From positions 558,001 to 622,000 of the forward strand of contig OY820613.1 of assembly GCA_963681975.1 (NCBI GenBank): 64,000 nt of DNA, given 5' to 3'. The DNA comes from JANELJ01 sp024511395. Its GTDB lineage: Bacteria; Pseudomonadota; Gammaproteobacteria; GRL18. A program made the translations under genes and the position numbers. The notes beneath the pieces were generated by a model. The model had not been told where the DNA came from. It saw nothing but the letters and a program-made list of their open reading frames with translations, and searched no databases. Positions 26,402 through 34,940 of the stretch are shown in pieces. Within the stretch, counting starts at the first letter, position 1; each line of letters begins with the position of its first letter.

Positions 26402-27319
26402 TTATTTTCTTTTTTTGTTTGCCCTGCCACGTTTTTTCTTTGCGGCTTTTCCGGTTTGCTTCTGTTTTAGAGCAATCAGTTCCTGTTCAATTATTCCGGG
26501 TGTTTCAAGGCTGATACGCCCAATCTGTCCGGCACGCAGTTCAGTCAGCAGTATCTTGCTGGCTTTGTTTAAATCCACCTGCCCACCGCCGCGCAGACAA
26601 CCGCGTTTGCGGCCAATGGCTTCAATCAGCTCCAGCTCGTTATTGGGGACAGTTTCCAGTTTAAAGCGTTCCATGAGCGCTTTAGGATAGGCTGATATTA
26701 AATATTCAGCTGCGAAAAATGCAATATCATCGTATTCAAAAGCGGTGTCTTTTACGGCTCCGGAAATAGCCAGACGATACATACTGGGCTCGTTTTCCAC
26801 TTTTGGCCATAATACCCCGGGCATATCCAGCAGATTGATGCCGCCCTCCAGTTTAATACGCTGTTGAGCTTTGGTGACGGCCGGTTCATTGCCGGTTTTA
26901 GCAATGGTTTTTCCTGCCAGAATATTAATTAAACTGGATTTGCCGACATTGGGTATGCCCATAATCATGGTATTGATGAGTTCCCGTTTACCCGGACGGT
27001 TAATCATCATTTTTTTGCACAGATCAATTAACTTGCGCATCTGTTCGGGATGCTCTGTGGTCAGGGACAGGGTTTTAACCCCCTGTTCCTGTTCTAGCCA
27101 GTTCTGCCATTGACGGGTCAGGTCCGGATCAGCCAGATCACTTTTGGTCAGTACCTTGATGTAGGGTTTGTTACCACGGATGCTTGAGAGCAGAGGGTTC
27201 TGGCTGCTGTAGGGAATACGGGCATCAAGTACTTCAATAATCAGATCAATGGCAGACAGAGTCTCCCTGATTTCTTTATTGGCTTTATGCATATGGCCCG
27301 GATACCAGTGAATTGCCAT
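26402..27319 (-). CDS. rbgA: Ribosome biogenesis GTPase RbgA/YlqF
   Basis: 305-aa circularly permuted GTPase. The motifs are in the permuted order: G4 TKSD (58-61), G1 GIPNVGKSS (121-129), G3 DMPG (165-168). The N-terminal MAIHWYPGHMHKANKEI segment is characteristic of YlqF/RbgA, which matures the large ribosomal subunit. The C-terminus is very basic (KKKRGRANKKRK), suited to rRNA binding. The frame is intact, as expected for an important gene. It converges with the AOR gene and has no obvious operon partner. Confidence 0.95.
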   Translation of the reverse strand: MAIHWYPGHMHKANKEIRETLSAIDLIIEVLDARIPYSSQNPLLSSIRGNKPYIKVLTKSDLADPDLTRQWQNWLEQEQGVKTLSLTTEHPEQMRKLIDLCKKMMINRPGKRELINTMIMGIPNVGKSSLINILAGKTIAKTGNEPAVTKAQQRIKLEGGINLLDMPGVLWPKVENEPSMYRLAISGAVKDTAFEYDDIAFFAAEYLISAYPKALMERFKLETVPNNELELIEAIGRKRGCLRGGGQVDLNKASKILLTELRAGQIGRISLETPGIIEQELIALKQKQTGKAAKKKRGRANKKRK

Positions 27320-27378
27320 TAAGTGTTGCTCCTGTCAGTTCAGATGACAGTATCCGGGTTTACGGAATGCATTTCCCC

Positions 27379-27626
27379 TCAGTACTTATCACCCTTACTT
27401 AATAATTGAACTTTATTGATTTCTCCTCCGACTTTAGCATAATGCATTAAAGAAGCAATACTCAGTGCCCGGTCGGCGATTTTTTCCAGTCGGCGCAGGG
27501 CGGCCATAATGTCCTGGTATTCTCTGGAGAGGTGTAAATCTTCATTGGTCTTTTTGAGCAGGCTTTTTTCAATAATTTTATACAGCTCATCATTTTTGCT
27601 TTCTTCTACTACGACAATTTTATAAT
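27379..27626 (-). pseudogene. PhoU-like domain, C-terminal remnant
   Basis: A minus-strand frame reading YKIVVVEESKNDELYK, then REYQDIMAALRRLEKIADRALSIA, resembles the last helices of PhoU-type phosphate regulators. It joins directly, and out of frame, to the pstC piece at about 27620. The missing end of pstC, pstA and pstB must have been deleted between them. No start codon belongs to it. Confidence 0.6.
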
Positions 27627-28083
27627 GCCCATAACTACGCCGCTGGCCAGGGCGCTGTTAAAAGAAGCATGAATGCCGAACAGGCCAAAAAAATGGACAA
27701 TGGCAGCGGCAAAAAAACCATAGACTACCGTTGGGATCCCGGCCAGGATCTCCAGCAGGGGTTTCAGGTGGTCACGCATAAAAGGGGATGCGTACTCACT
27801 TAAAAATATAGCACTACCCAGGCCGATAGGCAGCGCAACCGACATGGCAATAATGGTAATAACAAAGGTGCTGGAAAAGATAGGTAGGGCACCGAACTTG
27901 CTGTCAGCCATACCGGGTGACCATTTTGTTCCGGTAATAAAGTACCAGAAGCTGCGTATCTGGAAAAATTCTATGGCTTCAAACAGGATGGAAAATAGCA
28001 CCCCAAAGGTGGTCAGAATGGAGACTACTGCAGCAGAAACCAGCAGAAAACGAATAACTTTTTCTTTTAGTCCACTATGTCTT
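27609..28083 (-). pseudogene. pstC: Phosphate ABC transporter permease PstC, truncated
   Basis: The frame encodes the N-terminal third to half of PstC: RFLLVSAAVVSILTTFGVLFSILFEAIEFFQ, GTKWSP and the permease core FVITIIAMSVALPIGLGSAIFLSEYAS with LLEILAGIPTVVYGFFA. It stops after VVMGII, where a deletion joins it to the PhoU-like remnant. At the 5' side a TAA immediately precedes the readable frame and no normal start is seen. Non-functional. Confidence 0.88.
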
Positions 28084-28205
28084 TTTTAAGTTCAAAGGGT
28101 CTCAAGAGACACTCCAGTTATATAACAGATTTATTCACGATAATATGGAAAGCCATCTTCTCATAAGGGAAGAAGGCTTTTGATAATCCATTATCAATGC
28201 TGGCT

Positions 28206-28391
28206 TAAACCTAAATAAATCAGTTTGAACCTACTGCGAATGTCCATAGCACTGAATCTACAAGGCTTTCCAGAATATTTTGACTTCACCCGTAGAGTGA
28301 CTACGAATAAAGCCAAAATAACCTGTAAACCCTTGTATCTCCAGCACTCTGATCATTCTCGCTACGTTTCAACTGATTAATTTAGGTTAAA
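28206..28391. repeat. ~185-bp palindromic, MITE-like repeat
   Basis: Outer arms AACCTAAATAAATCAGTT and AACTGATTAATTTAGGTT, and a second imperfect ~29-bp pair (from about 28249, TACAAGG.., to about 28336), fold the whole segment into a long stem around CGTAGAGTGACTACG. A deleted relative of 54 bp is at 34842-34895. No coding capacity. Confidence 0.75.
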
Positions 28392-28394
28392 AGG

Positions 28395-29489
28395 TTATTT
28401 TTTAGCCAGGTTGTCCAAAGTCAGTTTAGTGTGTTTTAAAACACTGGCTCTGATAGCAGAGCGGCGTTCATCCGGTAAGGGGAACAGGCCGATTTCAGAT
28501 AAAATACCGTCAGGGCCAATCATGTCTTCTTGCATAAACATTTCAACATACTTGTCGATAGCCGGTACTTCTTTTCTATGAGAATTTTTTATATAGAAAA
28601 ATAGAGAATGTGAAATCGGGTATTGACCGCTGGAAATGGTAGCTGGGTCAGGTAATACCCCTTCAACTTTTGCCGCAGCAATTTTGTCATCGTTTTCCAT
28701 CAGGAAGCTGTAGCCGAAAATACCAATGGCTTTAGGATTTTTTTCCAGTTTCTGAACAATCAGGTTATCATTTTCACCGGAAGGCACATAAATACCGTCC
28801 TGTCTGACTTTATGATATTTCTTATAGCCCTTGTTTTTAACCTTGTCTTTTTTATACAAAGCCGTATAAACATCCATTTTCTTGGTTTATGCTTTCATTA
28901 TCATGTCTTCGAAAGCATCACGGGTACCGGAACTGGTAGGTGGGCCGTAAATAATAATTTCTCTATCAGGCAGGCTGGAATCAATTTCCTTCCAGTTTTT
29001 GTAGGGGTTTTTAACCAGAGACTTACCGTCTTTGGAAGGTACTTGTTCAGCAACCGCTAGTAATAACTGTTTTTTGGTCATGCTTAAAGGCTGGTTCTGT
29101 TTGTTCTGTGCGATAGCGATACCGTCAAAACCAATAACCGCTTCGGTAATATCGGTGACACCATTTTTGTCACATAGTTTAAACTCTTTGGTTTTCATTC
29201 TACGTGAGGCATTGGTAATATCCGGTGTATTTAAACCATTGCCTTTACAGAATAATTTCATGCCGCCGCCAGAACCGGTGGACTCAACTACAGGAGTTGG
29301 GTTATTAGTGGTGGCTCCAAATTCTTCAGCAACAGAGCTGGCAAAAGGATAAACGGTTGAAGAACCAACAATTTTTATCTGATCGCGGGCCTGTGCCATA
29401 GTGATCATGGTGGTGGCCAGAATATTGGCCGCAATAAGTTTTACAACAGGTTTTCTTGAAAACATCTTTATTTTTCCATTTATGAACAA
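28395..29489 (-). pseudogene. pstS: Phosphate-binding protein PstS, interrupted by in-frame TAA
   Basis: PstS-type periplasmic binding protein: a signal peptide (KLIAANILATTMITMAQA), the phosphate-binding signature IKIVGSSTVYPFASSVAEEF and GPPTSSGTRDAFEDM. A TAA at complement 28887-28889 breaks the same frame before TKKMDVYTALYK; the second part runs to 28395. The likely start is the second Met (complement of 29463-29465) after GGAAAAATAAAG. A PhoB box lies upstream. With pstC also destroyed, high-affinity phosphate uptake by this locus is lost. Confidence 0.9.
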
Positions 29490-29517
29490 ATTCAGGTTGT
29501 CATTACAGGAAGCAATT

Positions 29518-29535
29518 GTGACAGATTTATGACAA
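29518..29535 (-). promoter_or_regulatory. PhoB box upstream of pstS
   Basis: On the minus strand TTGTCATAAATCTGTCAC matches the Pho-box consensus (two CTGTCAT-type direct repeats separated by 4 bp). It lies ~50 bp before the pstS start, and another TTATGACA half-site lies ~20 bp further upstream. The operon was phosphate-starvation inducible before it decayed. Confidence 0.8.
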
Positions 29536-29699
29536 AAAGAACCTGTAAGCGTTTTGTCATAAAAATTTCATATTTGAAATATCTGTGTCATGATTCAGGG
29601 TAAAAACAGTAGCTGCAGACAGTCACTCTACGGTGCTTTGGGGTATACTGAATAGCTGCTGAAAAGCTAAAAAAAGCTGAATAAAAAACGGAAAAATGG

Positions 29700-30300
29700 G
29701 TGTTTAATTTGAAACTTAAAGCTATATTTAACTGGCTGTTAAAAAAACTGTTGCTGCTGTTTACGGTTTTATTACTGTTGTCATTGATACTGGTCGGCAG
29801 TTTAAATCTGTTTAATCTGCCTGTATGGATGTGGAAACTGCAGCGGCAGATCATGCCACCGAATAATTTTCCGGTCATAATACAATAGCAATGGGTTAAT
29901 GGAGACAGGATTTCTGAACCGATGAAACTAGCTGTGATTGCAGCGGAAGATCAGTTATTTCCCCGGCATTCGGGCTTTGATTTTAATTCAATTAAACATG
30001 TTGTTTCTGCCAGTGGACAGGGTAAAGCCGTCCGAGGTGCCAGTACCATTAGTCAGCAAACCATTAAAAATCTGTTTTTCTGGGAGGGAAGAAGCTGGAT
30101 ACGTAAGGCACTGGAAGCCGGCTTAACGGTTATTCTGGAGTTAATGGTCAGTAAACAGCGGATCCTGGAAGTTTATCTGAATATCGTGGAGTTTGGCTCG
30201 GGAATATTTGGCGTGGAAGTGGCCAGCCAGACTTATTTTCATAAACCAGCAGCCCGGTTAACTTTTCATAAAGCCGCACGGCTGGCCGCAGTATTACCTA
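29700..30300 (+). pseudogene. mtgA: Monofunctional peptidoglycan glycosyltransferase MtgA, interrupted
   Basis: Encodes an N-terminal membrane anchor (LLLLFTVLLLLSLILVG) and the GT51 domain: VIAAEDQLFPRHSGFDF with the catalytic Glu, RGASTISQQTIKNLFFW, and EVYLNIVEFGSGIFGVEVASQTYF. A TAG at 29886-29888 breaks the frame before QWV. ISa copy 4 is inserted after AAVLP (duplication TACCTA), and the next residues NPYRY... continue at 31799, showing the original gene. MtgA polymerises glycan strands from lipid II; its loss is tolerated where bifunctional PBPs exist. Confidence 0.9.
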
Positions 30301-31798
30301 GTCCGACCTGAATAAATCATAGCGCATTGATTTATAAGGAAATGTTGGCGAATTATGGGTGTTAAATTTGCAGGTTTTTGGTAAAATAAGCCTTATTACC
30401 TTGCAAATTTCCAGACCAAAATGAAGCCAAAGAAACAGCCAAAAATACCTCAGGAAGACCTGTTCAGGATGCGCCTTGAAAACATGCTGGACATAAACCA
30501 TGAGTTGATTAAGTTATCAAAACACATAGACCGGGAAAGTCCTGATAAAGAATGGGGTGCTCTGTTTGTATCCACTAAAGGTGCTCCTGCCATACGCACT
30601 CGATTGATTGCAGGATTGCATTACCTGAAACACCTTCATGATTTATCAGATGAACAGGTAGTAAAAGGCTGGACAGAAAATCCGTACAGGCAGTATTTCT
30701 GTGGTGAAGAATACTTTCAGCATAAGATGCCCATACACCCTACGACCATGAGCAAATGGCGTAACCGGCCAGGTAAATCAGGCAGTGAAAAATTACTGAT
30801 TGAAACCATTAAAGCCGGACTAAAGAGTAAAACTATCAAGCCAGGCAGTTTAAAGAAAGTCACGGTAGATACTACCGTACAGGAAAAGAACATCGCTTTT
30901 CCAACCGATTCAAAGCTCCTGAACAAAGCCAGAGAAAACCTGGTTAAACTGTCCAAAGAGCACGGTATTAAACTGCGCCAGAACTATAATCGGGTTGGGC
31001 CGCAATATGTACTAATGGCCAGTCGTTATGCTCATGCAAAACAGTTTAAACGCATGAAGAAAATGAACAATAAACTGAAATCCCGTTTAGGTCGTGTTAA
31101 ACGGGATATTGAACGACAACTGCCCAACTATTCTGTTGATATTCAGTCATTGTTTGAAGTGGCACTGGAACAGGCTCAGAAACTGATTGAGCAGGAGCAG
31201 CACAGTAAGAACAAGCTTTACAGTTTACATGCACCGGAAGTCGAGTGTATCAGTAAAGGCAAAGCTCATAAGCCTTATGAATTTGGAGTTAAAGCCAGTA
31301 TCGCGGTAACTAACAAGGAAGGCTTTGTTATTGGCGCTCAAAGTTGTCCGGGCAATCCTTATGATGGACATACCTTGCTGCCACAACTGGAACAAATAAA
31401 ACAGTTTACAGCCGTACAGCCGGAACAGTGCTTTGTTGACCGGGGTTATCGTGGACATGAAGTAAAAGACACTAAAGTTTTTATCTCAGGTCAGAAGCGA
31501 GGCGTTACCCGAAGTATTAAAAAGGCATTAAAACGGCGCAGTGCGATTGAGCCTGAAATCGGTCATATGAAAAACGATGGCCGTTTAGATCGCTGCTACC
31601 TCAAAGGTGCAGTCGGTGATGCCATTAATGTGGTTATGGTAGCCGCTGGACATAACTTAAGAAAGATCCTCAATAAGCTCCGGCTTTTGTGGCTCAAAAT
31701 TATTTCCGGTTTGATGGGGTCTTTTATCAAACCGGGGCAATCAGCTGCTTTAAACCTGGCTTGAAGTCAGGCTTAAAACGGTATTATTCAGGTTGAAC
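30301..31798 (+). mobile_element. ISa copy 4 (1498 bp), inserted in mtgA
   Basis: Perfect flanking duplication TACCTA (30295-30300 and 31799-31804). Removing the element and one duplication restores the mtgA frame across AAVLPNPYRY. Confidence 0.95.
30421..31764 (+). CDS. IS5-like transposase (ISa copy 4)
   Basis: Intact 447-aa transposase with several private substitutions (DRESPDK, NPYRQYF, HPTTMSKW), but all DDE motifs kept. Starts MKPKKQ rather than MKPEKQ as in copies 1, 2 and 8. Confidence 0.9.
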   Translation: MKPKKQPKIPQEDLFRMRLENMLDINHELIKLSKHIDRESPDKEWGALFVSTKGAPAIRTRLIAGLHYLKHLHDLSDEQVVKGWTENPYRQYFCGEEYFQHKMPIHPTTMSKWRNRPGKSGSEKLLIETIKAGLKSKTIKPGSLKKVTVDTTVQEKNIAFPTDSKLLNKARENLVKLSKEHGIKLRQNYNRVGPQYVLMASRYAHAKQFKRMKKMNNKLKSRLGRVKRDIERQLPNYSVDIQSLFEVALEQAQKLIEQEQHSKNKLYSLHAPEVECISKGKAHKPYEFGVKASIAVTNKEGFVIGAQSCPGNPYDGHTLLPQLEQIKQFTAVQPEQCFVDRGYRGHEVKDTKVFISGQKRGVTRSIKKALKRRSAIEPEIGHMKNDGRLDRCYLKGAVGDAINVVMVAAGHNLRKILNKLRLLWLKIISGLMGSFIKPGQSAALNLA

Positions 31799-32154
31799 TA
31801 CCTAACCCTTATCGATACAGGGTTATTAATACATCTGCCTACACCCAGAGCCGGGTTACGAGTATTTTTTATTTCGCTGATACCTGCAAGCCGGGTCAGT
31901 GTGTCCACCGGTCCATCGGGAAATAACTGGTACAGGTACTGCAGACCTCCTTTATCGGCGTATTTTCCTTTAATGGCATTATTAAAATCCCGCACTTCCA
32001 GCTCTTCATCTTCATGATAATCATAGAAGTTTCTGATAAACTTAATCGCGTCCCAGTGTTCATCGGTCAGCTGGATGCCAATGGCTTTAGCCCGTTCTTC
32101 AATTTACTCGGGGTTCAAGCCGGTAATGCGTACCATATTGACTGTGTCGTACAT
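31798..32154 (-). pseudogene. DsrC/TusE-family sulfur-carrier-like protein, nonsense mutation
   Basis: Starts at ATG (complement of 32152-32154) behind GGAGAAAAAC. After MVRITGLNPE an in-frame TAA (32104-32106) interrupts; the same frame continues with IQLTDEHWDAIKFIRNFYDY, KGGLQYLYQLFPDGPVDTLTRLAGI, the DsrC/TusE core. The C-terminal swinging-arm motif with two Cys is not evident: the frame runs into antisense mtgA (NPALGVGRCINN). DsrC proteins carry sulfur for reverse sulfite reductase. This is either a non-catalytic paralogue or one whose tail was lost by fusion to mtgA. A functional DsrC presumably exists elsewhere. Confidence 0.8.
31799..31921 (+). pseudogene. mtgA: mtgA 3' remainder after ISa copy 4
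   Basis: Reading in the mtgA frame after the TACCTA duplication gives NPYRYRVINTSAYTQSRVTSIF, which matches the C-terminal region of MtgA (NP-x-x-Y and SAY-x-x-x-R). The frame stays open to TAA near 31921 but soon overlaps the DsrC-like gene on the other strand, so the native end is uncertain. Confidence 0.65.
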
Positions 32155-32366
32155 TGTTTTTCTCCATTATTTGTCCATATTCCATCGTGAAAATAACCAA
32201 GTCCCTAAGTTGGTTATTAACTTAAGTATAGAACAGAATTTCAGAAAGCAAAGTTAATAATCATTTTTTATCTTAAAATTATAGAAATTTGGATGAAAAT
32301 CACTCCGCTTTCACTTATAGTTAACGCTAATGAACTAATTCTTTTGACCAATCACAGGAAATTTAT

Positions 32367-33191
32367 ATGAAACTAACAGCCTTAAAACCACTTGGTTTTC
32401 TGCTGATATCAGCACTTATTGCTTTACCTGCATGGACTGTTGCCAAAGAGCAGGCCGCCGAAGCCGAGACTGCTGGAGCTGAGCAAGTAGCAGAACATGC
32501 GAAGTGGTCTTACCAAGACAGAACAGGGCCTAAATACTGGGCCTTATTATCGGATGAGTACAGAATGTGCCATGAAGGTAAAAACCAGTCGCCTATCAAT
32601 ATCAGTACGGCAGTACCTTCAAAACTAAAAGGTATTCGCTTTGAATATAATATGTTAGTACCGGAAAATATTGTTAATAATGGTCATACTATTCAGGTCA
32701 ATATCCGTTCCGGCGGTAAAATCACTATTGATGAAAAACCTTATTTTCTCAAGCAGTTTCACTTTCACACCCCCAGCGAACATAGGATAGACGGTACTTC
32801 CTATCCCCTGGAAGCCCACTTTGTGCATGTCAGTGAAGATAATCAGATTGCCGTAGTTTCTCTGCTTTACCGCCCAGGACCAGCTAATACCGCACTGGAT
32901 GCCTTATTAAAAAATATGCCCTTTAATGTGGGTGAAACCAAACGTTCCGGCGTTCGTGATCTGGAATTATTTGAACGTGACAAGGTGGTTAAAAACTACT
33001 TCCGTTATAGCGGTTCTCTGACTACACCACCCTGTACTGAAGGGGTGATCTGGATTGTTATGCAGACCCGTTCCAATGTAAACAAGCTGCAGTTAGAAGC
33101 TTTCCAGTATGCGCTTAAACATCCTAATAACCGTCCGGTTCAGCCTCTGAATGGTCGTGTTGTCGTTAAGAAAATTCCAACGGCTAAATAG
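32367..33191 (+). CDS. Alpha-type carbonic anhydrase, periplasmic
   Basis: 274-aa alpha-carbonic anhydrase. A Sec signal (LGFLLISALIALPAWTVAKE) is followed by an Ala/Glu-rich linker and the catalytic domain starting WSYQDRTGPKYW. Zinc ligands His132, His134 (QFHFHTPSEH) and His151 (EAHFVH) are all present; the Cys68 and PPCTEG cysteines can form the conserved disulfide. It interconverts CO2 and bicarbonate in the periplasm, supplying carbon for autotrophic growth. The stop TAG (33189-33191) is completed by the first base of ISa copy 5, so the insertion occurred at the very end of the gene without damage. Confidence 0.95.
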   Translation: MKLTALKPLGFLLISALIALPAWTVAKEQAAEAETAGAEQVAEHAKWSYQDRTGPKYWALLSDEYRMCHEGKNQSPINISTAVPSKLKGIRFEYNMLVPENIVNNGHTIQVNIRSGGKITIDEKPYFLKQFHFHTPSEHRIDGTSYPLEAHFVHVSEDNQIAVVSLLYRPGPANTALDALLKNMPFNVGETKRSGVRDLELFERDKVVKNYFRYSGSLTTPPCTEGVIWIVMQTRSNVNKLQLEAFQYALKHPNNRPVQPLNGRVVVKKIPTAK

Positions 33192-34655
33192 TCCACCCTG
33201 AATAAAACATATAGCATTGATTTATAAGGAAATATTGTCGAATTATGGGTGTTAAATTTGCAGGTTTTTGGTAAAATAAGCCTTATTACCTTGCAAATTT
33301 CCAGACCAGAATGAAGCCAAAGAAACAGCCAAAAATACCTCAGGAAGACCTGTTCAGGATGCGCCTTGAAAACATGCTGGACATAAACCATGAGTTGATT
33401 AAGTTATCAAAACACATAGATTGGGAAAGTCCTGATAAAGAATGGGGTGCTCTGTTTGTATCCACTAAAGGTGCTCCTGCCATACGCACTCGTTTGATTG
33501 CAGGATTGCATTACCTGAAACACCTTCATGATTTATCGGATGAACAGGTAGTAAAAGGCTGGACAGAAAATCCGTACTGGCAGTATTTCTGTGGTGAAGA
33601 ATACTTTCAGCATAAAATGCCCATACACCCTGTGACCATGACCAAATGGCGTAACCGGCCGGGTAAATCAGGCAGTGAAAAATTACTGGTTGAAACCATT
33701 AAAGCCTGACTAAAGAGTAAAACCATAAAGCCCGGTAGTTTAAAGAAAGTCACGGTAGATACTACCGTACAGGAAAAGAACATCGCTTTTCCAACCGATT
33801 CAAAGCTCCTGAACAAAGCCAGAGAAAACCTGGTTAAACTGTCCAAAGAGCACGGTATTAAACTGCGTCAGAACTATAATCGGGTTGGGCCGCAATATGT
33901 ACTAATGGCCAGTCGTTATGCTCATGCAAAACAGTTTAAACGCATGAAGAAAATGAACAATAAACTGAAATCCCGTTTAGGTCGTGTTAAACGGGATATT
34001 GAACGACAACTGCCCAATTATTCTGTCGATATTCAGTCATTGTTTGAAGTAGCTCTAAAACAGGCTCAGAAACTGATTGAGCAGGAGCAGCACAGTAAAA
34101 ACAAGCTTTACAGTTTACATGCACCGGAAGTCGAGTGTATCAGTAAAGGCAAAGCTCATAAGCCTTATGAATTTGGAGTTAAAGCCAGTATCGCGGTAAC
34201 TAACAAGGAAGGCTTTGTTATTGGTGCTCAAAGTTGTCCGGGCAATCCTTATGATGGACACACTCTACTGCCACAACTGGAACAGTGCTTTGTTGACCGG
34301 GGTTATCGTGGACATGAAGTAAAAGACACTAAAGTTTTTATCTCAGGTCAGAAGCGAGGCGTTACCCGAAGTATTAAAAAGGCATTAAAACGGCGCAGTG
34401 CGATTGAGCCTGAAATCGGTCATATGAAAAACGATGGCCGTTTAGATCGCTGCTACCTCAAAGGCACAGTCGGTGATGCCATTAATGTGGTTATGGTAGC
34501 CGCTGGACATAACTTAAGAAAGATCCTCAATAAGCTCCGGCTTTTGTGGCTCAAAATTATTTCCGGTTTGATGGGGTCTTTTATCAAACCGGGGCAATCA
34601 GCTGCTTTAAACCTGGCTTGATGTCAGGCTTAAAACGGTATTATTCAGGTTGAAC
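33191..34655 (+). mobile_element. ISa copy 5 (1465 bp, 33-bp internal deletion)
   Basis: Ends are intact, but flanks are TAAATA and TACTGA, so no 6-bp duplication. It is 33 bp shorter than the norm because of the internal deletion at ~34284. Confidence 0.9.
33311..34621 (+). pseudogene. IS5-like transposase, nonsense and deletion (ISa copy 5)
   Basis: A GGA-to-TGA change ends the frame after LLVETIKA (33707-33709). Further down, 11 codons are missing between PQLEQ and CFVDRG, an in-frame loss between two GGAACAG repeats that are 33 bp apart in other copies. Inactive. Confidence 0.92.
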
Positions 34656-34681
34656 TACTGAATTATTTTGTTTACCTCGGA

Positions 34682-34753
34682 GTAACAGGGGCCGAAAAGC
34701 CTCCATGGATGGATTCACGGCGGCTTCAGCGAGGGATACCCGGTTCCTGTTAC
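34682..34753. repeat. Palindromic intergenic repeat
   Basis: Arms GTAACAGG/CCTGTTAC and inner AAAGCC/GGCTT pairs bracket a core with CCATGGATGGATTCACGGC. It is an extragenic palindrome between ISa copy 5 and pgi, without coding potential. Confidence 0.6.
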
Positions 34754-34841
34754 GGACTATCGGTTAACTGAGGCAATCAATAAATTTTAAATGATTCTCG
34801 TTTTTGGGGGATCTGAAACTCTAAACTTTAGTATTTTAATT

Positions 34842-34895
34842 AAACCTAAATAAATCATTCTCACTACGTTTCAACTGATTTATTCAGCTTAAAAG
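34842..34895. repeat. Deleted relative of the 28206 palindromic repeat
   Basis: AAACCTAAATAAATCA is joined to TTCTC-CTACGTTTCAACTGAT, i.e. the two ends of the 185-bp repeat at 28206 without ~130 bp of the middle. It lies 45 bp upstream of pgi. Confidence 0.7.
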
Positions 34896-34940
34896 GGTAA
34901 GCTGCCCTGGAAAGTTATTAACCACCTTAAAGGACAAGTA

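Noticed and set aside
27609..28083. A functional PstC variant
   Set aside because: It lacks the second half of the permease, has no start codon and is joined out of frame to a PhoU-like end.
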